Positions 26,702 to 35,371 of a stretch of DNA of 64,000 nucleotides are shown one piece after another. Source of the stretch: JACCXM01 sp046328335 (GTDB taxonomy: Bacteria; Chloroflexota; Chloroflexia; Thermomicrobiales; UBA6265); contig JAXLWU010000014.1 of the NCBI GenBank assembly GCA_046328335.1, positions 1 through 64,000 on the forward strand. Reading direction: 5' to 3'. The notes below the pieces were generated by a model that saw nothing but the letters and a program-made list of their open reading frames with translations, was not told where the DNA came from and ran no database searches. A program made the position numbers and the translations under genes. The first letter of the stretch is position 1. Every line of letters begins with the position of its first letter.

Positions 26702-28204
26702 CTAGTCCGCACCTGGCACAGGCGTGCCCACGACCTGGGCGCGCCCTGGAATCCAGAATTCCGGCGGCGCGCCGCGGCAGAAGTTGCTGGCATTGCCTGG
26801 CGCGGGGAAGACGCTGGCGGCGACGTCGACCTCGCCCGCGTCGGCGTCGATCGCGATGCCGCAGGCGAGCGAGCCAGGCATATCACTCAGATAGTTGGCG
26901 ACCTGGTTGCCGCGCACGACGCCGGACGCGCCGCTGCCGTAGTGAATGCCGGCGGGGCCGAACGCGGCGGCGGCCGAGAGCGTGCCGGGCCCGGTGATGA
27001 CGTTCTCCGTGGCCTCCGCCCGGGCCCCGTTCTCGACGGCGAGCCCGGTCACGGTGGTGGCCTCGATGGTGTTCCCTGTAACCCGCGCCTCTGTGCTCGG
27101 CCCGGCCACGCGGATGCCCGTTTCGCCGCCGCGCACGAGGTTGTCGCTGACGGCCGCGTTCGCCGCGCCATCCCGGATGACGATGCCGACGACGGCATCG
27201 AGCACGCGGTTTCCGCTCACCCTCCCTGTTCCCGTGGTCGCGCTGAGGGTGATGCCGTTGCCGCCGGCCAACGTCAGGGTGTTGTCCGAGACGGTGGCCG
27301 CCGCGCCGAGCTGGACGTAGACCCCATCGCGGGTCTGCCCGTCGAAGGTGGCGCCGGCGATGGTCACGCCGGTACCCGCGTCAGAGGCGACGACGCCCGC
27401 GAGCCCGCCGCTGAACACGGTGCTCTCGCTTACCTCGACCGTGGCCCCGGCCATGGCGATGACCCCGATCGCGCCGGGCTGCTCGATGATGGAGTCGCGG
27501 ATGGTGGCCGTTCCACCGTCTTCGACGCTGATGCCAGCGTTGCCGGGTCGCACGATGCGCGAGTCGGTGATCGTTCCTGTTGTGCCATCGCAGCAAACGA
27601 TGATCCCGTCCTCACCCGCATCCTCGATCGTGACCCCGCTCACCTCGGCGCGGCCGCTGGTGATCACCGCGCCCGCATCACCGGGACGGCGAATCGTTGC
27701 ATCCACCAGGCGCACGACGGCCACGGGCGGACCGCTGAGGATCATCCCGTAGCCGCAGCGGTCGCCCACGCCGCGACGCACGTCGGTGATGGCGACCTGT
27801 TCGATACTCCCGCCTGTCTCCAGAAAGAAGACCCCCGCGACGACCGCCTCGCGGCTACATCCTGCCGTCAGCCCTGAACCGTCGATCGTCACATCGCGCA
27901 CGGTCGTGGTCCCGCCGTGCGTCTCGAGGACGCCACCGCGGAACAGACCACGCGCCGGATCGATCACGCGGATGAGATGGCCGCTACCGTCGAAATCCCA
28001 CCCTTCCGGGATCGTTATCGGCCTGTCCGTGACGCAGTCGACGCTGAGCGTGCGCGCGTGCGACACGGGATCATCGACCCACGCCTGGGCGCAGGGAAGC
28101 GAGCCGACCGGGGTGGCCGCCTGCCTGGCGTGGACCGGCTTCGTGCCGGTCCACGCCCGCGGCGAGCAGCATGAAGCCGCAGCAGGAGAACATCTGAAAA
28201 CCAT
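26702..28204 (-). CDS. secreted beta-helix repeat protein (paralogue of the larger one)
   Basis: 500 residues from ATG 28204. The N-terminal cap CVTDRPITIPEGWDFDGSGH matches that of the larger neighbour almost position for position, and both follow with VRDVTIDG. About fifteen right-handed beta-helix turns follow (for example GNTIEATTVTGLAVENGARA), ending in VFPAPGNASNFC, again like the larger protein. No cupredoxin insert is present. The N-terminus is short and Cys-rich (MVFRCSPAAASCC) rather than a textbook signal peptide, so secretion is inferred from the fold. Ordinary open frame upstream of 28204 has no homologous content. Confidence 0.78.
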   Translation of the reverse strand: MVFRCSPAAASCCSPRAWTGTKPVHARQAATPVGSLPCAQAWVDDPVSHARTLSVDCVTDRPITIPEGWDFDGSGHLIRVIDPARGLFRGGVLETHGGTTTVRDVTIDGSGLTAGCSREAVVAGVFFLETGGSIEQVAITDVRRGVGDRCGYGMILSGPPVAVVRLVDATIRRPGDAGAVITSGRAEVSGVTIEDAGEDGIIVCCDGTTGTITDSRIVRPGNAGISVEDGGTATIRDSIIEQPGAIGVIAMAGATVEVSESTVFSGGLAGVVASDAGTGVTIAGATFDGQTRDGVYVQLGAAATVSDNTLTLAGGNGITLSATTGTGRVSGNRVLDAVVGIVIRDGAANAAVSDNLVRGGETGIRVAGPSTEARVTGNTIEATTVTGLAVENGARAEATENVITGPGTLSAAAAFGPAGIHYGSGASGVVRGNQVANYLSDMPGSLACGIAIDADAGEVDVAASVFPAPGNASNFCRGAPPEFWIPGRAQVVGTPVPGAD

Positions 28205-28302
28205 GGCTCGGCCTTCCGCAAACTTGGCGAATCTGGCTCGGATAATGTGGGCCGCTCTGACGCGCCCCCGTACGCTGTACGGGATCCTTCTTGGAGTCGG
28301 GA

Positions 28303-30908
28303 TCAGATCATCCCAAGCCGGGCGGCGATGGCGGCGGCGTCGCGGCGATTCTCCGCGCCGAGTTTGCCGAGGATGTTGGCGACGTGGAACTCGACGGTGC
28401 GCGCCCCGATGTAGAGCCGGTCGGCAATCTCCGGGTTGGAATAGCGCTGGCAGAGGAGGGCGAGTACCTCCCGTTCCCGCCGCGTCAAATCCTCGACCGT
28501 CGTCGTCTCTGCGCCATGTCCAAGACTGCCTCCCTGGTCTGGTTGCGGCCGCGTCATTGCGGCGACCGAGCCCTGTCGCGTGTCGATTGGCATCGTGCGC
28601 GCCAACGAGGACGGTGACGATCCGGAACCTGACGAGGGCGCAGCGGTATCCGCCCTGGCGATGCTTTCCAGGAGGCGACGTGCCGCGGCAAGCGCCTCGG
28701 CGCGGGTCATCCCCGCGCCCAGCGCCCGCGCCGCGTTGAACCGCGCGTCGCCCAGACCCGATCGTACAATCGCGACCGCGTTGGCCAGGCGGGCTTCGTG
28801 GCGGTCGTGCCGCCCTGTGCCGGGTGCGCCGGTCCAGACCTCGATCGCGCCGATCGCCCGCGCGGCGAGCAGGTAGTGCCCGCGCCGCGCCGCGAAATCG
28901 ACGGCACACCCGAGCCCTTCCGCCGCGCCACGCCGCTCGCCGATCGCCTCGCGCAGGGTTAGCGACTCCGCCAGGAGCGTCGCGGCCCGTGGCAGGTCAC
29001 CGCGATCGAAGGCGAAGGTCGCCAGGATCTGGAGGGTATGGGCCTGACCGAGGGCGCTGCCCAGGTCGCGGAAGAGGGTCAACGCCTCCGTCGCCGCGTC
29101 TTCCGCGCGATCGACGCCGACGATGTCTTCCGACTCGCCGAGGATGGAGAGGGACCAGGCGAGCCAGACGGGGAGCACCGCTTCCCGCGCCCGGGTGATC
29201 GCGGCCAGCGCGTGACGCAGTGCCCGCGCCAGATCCCCCTCTCGGCGCGCGGTGTGGCAGAGCGCGTAGTGAGCGCGAATCACGCTCACCGAATTGTCAC
29301 TGGCAAGGGCCGCCTGCAACATCGCGTCGCCGGCGGCGTAAGCACGGTCGAAATCCCCCAGATTACTGGCGAGGACGCAGGCGCCATACAGTGAGCCGAC
29401 GCGGCTCTCGGTGCCGGTGAATTCCACCGCGAGCGCCAGCGATTGCTCGCACCAGGAGCGGCCCTCCGCGAAATCGCTGCGGAACCGCCAGTACTCGACA
29501 AGTGCGCCGGCGGTGGCCAGCGCTGGTTCGGCCTCGCCGCGTTGCAGCCACCACCCCAGCGCCGCGCGCAGATTGCCGCGCTCGTCATCCAGGCGGCGAA
29601 ACCAGTGACTGCCGAGATCGCCATCGAGAAGCGCGGGCGCGGCGCGCGCGGCGAGTTCGCGCACCCATGCCGCGTGCGCTACGCGGGCTGACTCGTCCTC
29701 ACCGTTTTCGGCGAGTTGCTCCAGGCCGAATTCCCGCACCGCGCCAAGCATGGCGTAGCGCGTGCCGCCGTCCGCGCCCTTTGCCGCATGGAGCAGGCTT
29801 TGATCCAGCAGGGTCGCGATGACGTCGGAGGGCGAGGGGGGAAGGACGCGAGGGGGAAAGGGGGATTGGCGGAATGGGGGAAGGGAAGTGGGAAAGACGG
29901 GAGAGGCGGGATCAGTGTCCGCCTTCAGCCGTGACGCGCCGTGTCCATCATCGGTCCTTTCCCCCCGTTCCCCCTCTTTCCCCTTCCCCCCTCTCCCCCT
30001 TCCTCCCTCGTTACCGCTTCCGCCGCATCGAGCGTGAAACCGCCGACAAAGACGGAGAGCCGGCGGAAGTGCCACCGCGACTCCGGATCGAGCAGGTCGT
30101 AACTCCAGGCGATGGTGTCGCGCAGGGTGCGCTGCCGCGTCGGGGCATCCCGTGGACCGCCCGTGAGGAGCGGCAGCCGCTGCTCCAGGCGCGCCAGGAG
30201 TTCCGCCGGGGGGACCATCGCGGTGCGCGCCGCGGCAAGTTCGATCGCCAGCGGCAAGCCGTCAACCCGCCGGCAGATGTCGCCAATCGCCGCGATCGTC
30301 TCCGCATCCGGGGCAAACTCGGGATTGGCTGCCCGCGCCCGGACGATGAAGAGGCGCACGGCCGGATTGCCGGCGTCGTCCGCGGCACCTTCATCGTCCG
30401 CGCTGCCGAGTGGTTCGATCCGCAGCACATGCTCGCCATGCACGTGAAGGGGAGCGCGGCTGGTCGCCAGCACCTGGACCGCTGGGCAGGCGGCGAGGAG
30501 CGCCGGCGCCTGACTCGCCGCGGCCGCCAGGAGATGCTCGCAGTTGTCGAGTACCAGGAGGAGTTGACGCGGCCGCAGGTAGGCGATGATCGCCTCGATC
30601 AGCGAACGGCCCTCGCCCGCGGTGACTTCCAGTGCGGCGGCGATCGCGGCAGGCACCAGCGCGGGATCAACGAGTGGGCCGAGATCGACGAAGACCACCC
30701 CATCGGCAAAGCGATCGGCGAGATCGGCGGCTAAAGCGATGGCAAGCCGCGTCTTGCCGACACCCCCGGGTCCGGTGAAGGTAAGCAACGGCGCGGCGTC
30801 TTCGAGCAACAACCGGCGAGCCAGCGCCAGTTCCCGCTCCCGGCCGATCAGCGCGGTCCGTGGTCGGGGAAGCGTGGGGGGGTGGTCAGGGTGCGGTCCG
30901 TCGGTCAT
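28303..30908 (-). pseudogene. ATPase-LuxR family transcriptional regulator, split by a repeat element
   Basis: The gene starts at 30908 with IGRERELALARRLL and a Walker A motif GPGGVGKT. LLVLDNCEHLL and DGLPLAIELAAAR follow, as in AfsR/SARP-like STAND ATPases. At VFVGGFTLDAAEAV the frame runs into a GA-rich inverted-repeat element (29826-30010) and stops at 29925. Beyond the element, in another frame, the native protein resumes with DVIATLLDQSLLHAAKG and TPR-like repeats. It ends with a LuxR HTH (TRREREVLALL and VEFHVANILGKLGAENRRDA). Both parts are otherwise intact. Unless frameshifting rescues it, the regulator is inactive. It is the natural candidate regulator for the beta-helix block downstream. 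Confidence 0.8.
29826..30010. repeat. GA/CT-rich tandem-arm inverted repeat inside a regulator gene (family D, copy 1)
   Basis: The left arm is a degenerate purine tract (GGCGAGGGGGGAAGG, GAGGGGGAAAGGGGG, ...). The right arm is pyrimidine-rich (CCTTTCCCCCCGTTCCCCC, ...). A non-repeated core of about 45 bases lies between (29913-29955). The arms are imperfect reverse complements. It interrupts the ATPase-LuxR gene and changes its frame. Confidence 0.75.
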
Positions 30909-31138
30909 CAGGCCAGTACATCAGCGTACGCGTGAACAGGCGAAGGTACGCGTCTAGTATCGCGCAGATTACGTTGTTATGACGGCGTTTGGACTCGCGC
31001 GACAGCAGGGACGGTCAGTGTGGAAATCCCGTGGCGCGTACGGGGGGATTGCCGGTTCAACCGTGCCAGGATGGTGATGTCGGGATCGGGGTTCGCCGCG
31101 ATGGGAATGCCAGCGCGGAGAGCAACTGGTATCGGGTA

Positions 31139-31825
31139 ATGGGTGTGATGGGTTCGATTCAGGCCCGGTTTGCCAAAGGCGCGGTGCGCTTCATCGCGGA
31201 ACGCATCCTCGCGTTTCATATCGAGGTGCATGGCCAGGAGAACGTCCCGCGAGACGAGCCGCTGATCGTGGTTGGCGCGCCGCACCGCAACTGGCCCGAT
31301 GGATTTCTGCTGCTCCTCGCGATGCCGGCGCTGCCGCGAATGTGGCTCCTGGCCTCCGAGCATGCGTTCAGCAAGGGATGGCGGCGCGCGCTGCTCCGTC
31401 TGATCGGCGGCGTGCAACCGGTCTCGACGACCAGCCCGCTCAATCGGGACGCGATCACTGCCGCCCTCGACATTCTTGAACGAGGTGACCGGGTGGGCAT
31501 CTTTGCCGAAGGCTGGGATCACCTCACTGGGCCACCGCGCGAGGTCGGCTCCTTGCGGCGTGGCGTCGCCTTCATTGCCGAGCACGCGGAATGCCGAGTG
31601 CTCCCCGTCGCCCTCGCCGGGAGCAAGCCGCTCTGGCGGGGCAAGACCCTCCGCGTCGCCATCGGCGCCCCGATGGCGCCACCGCCGCCAACCGCCCACA
31701 AAATCGCGCAGCAGGCGTGGAACGAGCAGCTTCGCGCCGTGCTTCAGGATCTGATACCGCCTGATCCCCCGGATCTTCCCGTCTCCCAACGCCGCTGGCC
31801 GTGGTTGACTGATATCTTCAATTGA
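31139..31825 (+). CDS. lysophospholipid acyltransferase family (PlsC-like)
   Basis: 228 residues. The acyltransferase motif H-x4-D appears as APHRNWPDG, followed by FAEGWDHLTGPPREV (the EGTR-like block is degenerate) and LPVALAGS. It would acylate a lysophosphatidate-like acceptor at the membrane face. The start at ATG 31139 is chosen because the fold begins there; 50 codons of open frame upstream have no similarity. Single gene, divergent from the split regulator. Confidence 0.8.
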   Translation: MGVMGSIQARFAKGAVRFIAERILAFHIEVHGQENVPRDEPLIVVGAPHRNWPDGFLLLLAMPALPRMWLLASEHAFSKGWRRALLRLIGGVQPVSTTSPLNRDAITAALDILERGDRVGIFAEGWDHLTGPPREVGSLRRGVAFIAEHAECRVLPVALAGSKPLWRGKTLRVAIGAPMAPPPPTAHKIAQQAWNEQLRAVLQDLIPPDPPDLPVSQRRWPWLTDIFN

Positions 31826-31864
31826 TACGATGGCCTGCTCTCCCGGAAGCACCGTGCGGGCGCG

Positions 31865-31948
31865 GTGTCATCCCGACGAAGGAGGATCTCGACGCCCGTC
31901 CGAGTTTCCGCAAACGGCGATATTCCTCGAGTCCGCTCGGAATGCCAC
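31865..31948. repeat. interspersed inverted repeat, family A, copy 5
   Basis: GTGTCATCCCGACGAAGGAG then GATCTCGACG on the left. TCCTCGAGTCCGCTCGGAAT then GCCAC on the right. It lies between convergent genes. Confidence 0.7.
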
Positions 31949-32020
31949 CAATTCTTCACGTTGACTAGGGTGGCAAATCCAGGGAGGCGATGAGTTGGCT
32001 GCCTTGGGACATTCGAGCCC

Positions 32021-35000
32021 CTACCCGTAGGGAAGGACTGGCTCCAGCAACGCAAATGGAAGCGTCGCGAACACGTCAGCCACTGGCAACGATGCCACGC
32101 CGTTTATTGAACGGGTCTCGATCGTCTCGCCGGTGAAGATGTTGCGATAGCGTGTGCCCGGGGCAACATCGGAGAAGGGCAGCGCCGTATCCTCCCAGAT
32201 CGACGGGCCGAGTGGGACAATGGGTTGCGCGCCGATGAGCCCGCCGACCAGGCGCGGCACGGCAACGACGATCTCCTGCCCGCTATGACCACGGGTGAAG
32301 GCGACGACATGCTCCGCGGCCGCGCCGGCCGTATTTACCGGCGTGTAGTCGCCATGGCGGAAGAGGCCGGGATGCGCGGCGCGGTAGTGGAGCGCCCGCG
32401 CGGTCAGGAAGAGTTTGATCCGCCCGTCCGGAGCCGATGCCAACAGGTCGCGCGCGAACTCCTCATCGGGCGATGTCACGTCGAGGGTCGCCAACAGCCG
32501 AGCGTGGGCGGCGTAATCGACCGGTTCGCGGTTGTCCGGATCGACCAGCCGCTGGTGCCACAGCTCCGTTCCCTGGTAGAGATCGGGGACGCCCGGCACG
32601 GTCAGTTTGAGGAGTTGTTGCGACAGGGCGTTGAAGATTCCGATGTGCGCGACGACCGCTCTCATCGTCGCGATGTCGTCGAGAAACGCTCGTTGCTGGC
32701 CGGGGTCGAGCGCCCCGCGCACGAACTGGCGTACGGCGTTTTCGTAGGCCTCGTCCGGGTTGACCCAACTGGTGTGCATCTGCGCTTCGCGCGCGGCTTT
32801 CAGCATGAACGCCTCGATACGGGTGATGAATTGCTCGTCGGGATCCTCCCCATTCCACGGCCAGGCGCCGATCAGGGTCTGGTAGAAGCGGTATTCGTCA
32901 TTGCGGTCCGGAGCGGGTTCGCCATCGATCCGGGAACGGTGTTTCCGATTGAGACGGGACCACCGCGCGACGCCTGCTCGCCATTCGTGCGGGAACTCCG
33001 AAAGGACGGTGATGCGCGCCCGTACATCCTCGCTGCGCTTGGTGTCATGCGTGGACGAGGTGAGCAGGTTGTCCGGCCAGCGGCGCTGCCGCGCGAGATT
33101 CTCCTGATGGAACTCCGCGACGCTCACCCCGAACCGGCCCGGATCGCCACCGACCTCGTTGAGGGCGAGGAGACGATTGTCGATATAGAACGCGGTGTCC
33201 TCGACCCCCTTGGCCATCACCGGGCCGGTCAGTTGCTGGAACTTCATCACGAAGCGGCAGCGCTCGGCCCGTTCCGCGTCGCTCAGGTCCTCCTCGTTGC
33301 GCTGCAACAGCACCCCGGCCAGGAACGCGAACACGGAGGGATCGCTCGCCGGATTGCGCCGCCGCGCCGTGGCCACGGCGCGTTCGATAGCGCGGCGGTC
33401 TGGAGTTGAGGAGTCGAGCAGGCGAGCAGGCGAGGAGTCGAGGAGAAGAGCGTCCAGTCGTCGGTGAACCTCCACATCTCTCACACGTTCAACATCGCCG
33501 CGAGGCGCCTGTCGCTCTTGCCTCCTCGCCTCCTCGCCTCCTCGGCTCCTCGCCTCCGCACAGGCGACGTACGTCCGATAGACGGGAAAACCGGCGATCA
33601 CCTCGCGCACCGCGTGGCGCAGCGCGTTGAGGGTGAAATCGCGGGTGCGGCGGTTCTGTTCGGAAATCTCGTTCAGCGCCCGCGTCAGCACGTTGGCCTC
33701 GCTGGCGAGCGCGGTGCGCAGGATCAGGTCCTTGGCCTCGTAGGCAATGGTGGCGAAGGGGCGCCGCTCGCCGGTAAAGCGCAGGGCGATGTCGTTGAAC
33801 GCCTTCTGGTTGGCGCCATCGACGAAGAGCCCCGTGGCGATCCGCGCGAACTCGTAGCCGACCGTGCCCTGAATGGCCCAATCGTCTGGCAAGACTTCTC
33901 CCGGCTCCAGGATCTTTTCCGCGACCACATAGAACGGCAGTGACCCGGAGTGGGCGATCCCTGAGTCGTCCGCCGCGTTCTCCGCGAGCGCGTCAGCCGC
34001 GGCGCGTTGCAGAATCGCGAAGTACCCGGCGGGGTCCCAGAGGCCGTCCGGGTGATCGATGCGCAAGCCGGTCACCGCTCCCGCCGCGATCAGCCGCAAG
34101 ATCAACGCGTGCGAGGCGGCGAAGACCTCAGGCTCTTCCTGGCGCACGGCGGCAAGTTCGTTGATGGCGAAGAAGCGGCGGTAGTTGATCTCCTCCCCGG
34201 CGGTGCGGAAGGAGGAGAGGCGGTACGACTGGGCATCGAGCAACGTGTCCAGCGCATCGAAACTGCGCGGATCGCCGGGGTGCCCATTGATGGCGGCGAT
34301 CGTCTGCGCCAGCGCGGCGGCGAGCACCGGTGTCGCCGCGACGAGATCGGCGAGGCGGCGTTTGGCCACGATCCCTTCCCGGCGGCGTTCGAGGAGACGC
34401 TCCGGATCGCGCTCATCCTGGGGCGGAAGCCGGGCGAAGGCGGTGATGATGCTCTGAAACTCCAGCACTGCCGGATCGTCGTCGGGGATGTCGGCCCTCA
34501 CCCCTGTCCCCTCGCCCGTTCCGACGGGCGAGGGGAGGATGTGCTCCAGCGCCGGGGCGAGGATCAGCGGATAGGTGGGGGGGGCGATCGGGAAGGGGGT
34601 ATCGAAATAGGCGACGCGAAATGCGCCGTCGCTGTATTCCAGCCGGAGTTCGCCCCGCTCCAGCACCACCCCGTAGTGATCGCCGAGCACCGGCAGAAGC
34701 ATCTTCCCCCGCAGTTCCTCCTTCAGCGGGCGCCAGTCGATATCGAAGTAGGGCGCGTACGGTGATGAACGGCCGTTCTCCAGCACGTCCTGCCACCAGG
34801 GGTTGGCGCCGCCGGCGATGCCCATATGGTTCGGCACGATGTCGGCGATCAACCCCAGCCCATGCTCCTGGAGCGTTGCGACGAGGGCAGCAAAATCGTC
34901 CTCGCCGCCGATTTCGGGGTTGAGCGTCCCGTAGTCGGTGACGTCGTAGCCGTGCGTGCTGCCGGTGGCTGCCTTGAGGAAGGGCGAGGTGTAGAGCGCG

Positions 35001-35140
35001 CCGATGCCGAGCGACGCCAGATACGGCACGATGGCCCGCGCGTCCTGAAAGGTGAACCCGGCGTTGAGTTGCACGCGGTAGGTCGAGGTCGGCACACGCG
35101 GGGCGGCCATCTCGTGGTCGTATTCCGCTTCCGGAGCCAT
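32021..35140 (-). CDS. treY: malto-oligosyltrehalose synthase (TreY)
   Basis: 1039 residues, longer than typical TreY. This GH13 enzyme converts the reducing end of a maltodextrin into a trehalose linkage. Visible blocks are STYRVQLNAGFTFQDARAIV, GYDVTDYGTLNPEIGG, IADIVPNHMGI, the nucleophile region GLRIDHPDGLWDP, the acid/base VVAEKILEPGE and SSTHDTKRSEDVRARI. The extra length comes from at least two repeat-derived inserts that keep the frame. One is a family B hairpin (34496-34534, encoding PSPVGTGEGTG). The other is a tandem-arm element (33405-33558, encoding EEARRQERQAPRGD...LLLDSSPARLLDSS). The start ATG 35140 has GGGAAG upstream. GlgX and GH15 genes lie nearby; treZ is not in the window. 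Confidence 0.92.
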   Translation of the reverse strand: MAPEAEYDHEMAAPRVPTSTYRVQLNAGFTFQDARAIVPYLASLGIGALYTSPFLKAATGSTHGYDVTDYGTLNPEIGGEDDFAALVATLQEHGLGLIADIVPNHMGIAGGANPWWQDVLENGRSSPYAPYFDIDWRPLKEELRGKMLLPVLGDHYGVVLERGELRLEYSDGAFRVAYFDTPFPIAPPTYPLILAPALEHILPSPVGTGEGTGVRADIPDDDPAVLEFQSIITAFARLPPQDERDPERLLERRREGIVAKRRLADLVAATPVLAAALAQTIAAINGHPGDPRSFDALDTLLDAQSYRLSSFRTAGEEINYRRFFAINELAAVRQEEPEVFAASHALILRLIAAGAVTGLRIDHPDGLWDPAGYFAILQRAAADALAENAADDSGIAHSGSLPFYVVAEKILEPGEVLPDDWAIQGTVGYEFARIATGLFVDGANQKAFNDIALRFTGERRPFATIAYEAKDLILRTALASEANVLTRALNEISEQNRRTRDFTLNALRHAVREVIAGFPVYRTYVACAEARSRGGEEARRQERQAPRGDVERVRDVEVHRRLDALLLDSSPARLLDSSTPDRRAIERAVATARRRNPASDPSVFAFLAGVLLQRNEEDLSDAERAERCRFVMKFQQLTGPVMAKGVEDTAFYIDNRLLALNEVGGDPGRFGVSVAEFHQENLARQRRWPDNLLTSSTHDTKRSEDVRARITVLSEFPHEWRAGVARWSRLNRKHRSRIDGEPAPDRNDEYRFYQTLIGAWPWNGEDPDEQFITRIEAFMLKAAREAQMHTSWVNPDEAYENAVRQFVRGALDPGQQRAFLDDIATMRAVVAHIGIFNALSQQLLKLTVPGVPDLYQGTELWHQRLVDPDNREPVDYAAHARLLATLDVTSPDEEFARDLLASAPDGRIKLFLTARALHYRAAHPGLFRHGDYTPVNTAGAAAEHVVAFTRGHSGQEIVVAVPRLVGGLIGAQPIVPLGPSIWEDTALPFSDVAPGTRYRNIFTGETIETRSINGVASLPVADVFATLPFALLEPVLPYG
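33405..33558. repeat. tandem-arm inverted repeat inserted in frame in treY (family D, copy 2)
   Basis: The left arm repeats GAGTCGAGCAGGCGAG-type units. The right arm repeats CTCCTCGCCTCCTCG-type units. The two are imperfect reverse complements around a core of about 70 bases. It is translated through as about 50 basic and leucine-rich residues between FPVYRTYV and DRRAIERAVATARRRNP of TreY. Confidence 0.75.
34496..34534. repeat. CCCTCTCCC-type hairpin inside treY (family B, copy 3)
   Basis: CCTCACCCCTGTCCCCTCGC ... GCGAGGGG hairpin, read through in frame as PSPVGTGEGTGVR. It lies in a surface loop region between YPLILAPALE and ADIPDDDPAVLEF. Confidence 0.75.
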
Positions 35141-35371
35141 GTCTTCCCTGTGTCGTTCTCGGCAAAGCAGCCATACCAGCGGCCACACCGACCTATGCAA
35201 TCCCTGTGCCCCATTGCGGCTGGTATGACCGGATCCGTCGGCCCACTACGCGCTTCAGCCGGAGTGTGGTTCCGGGTCAGACCTGTCACGTCACATCTGA
35301 CGACCTCGTCGCCGACACCTGGACCCGTCGCAATGCGTTCCTGAGACGACCCATCACTCAGGAGTGACCAC

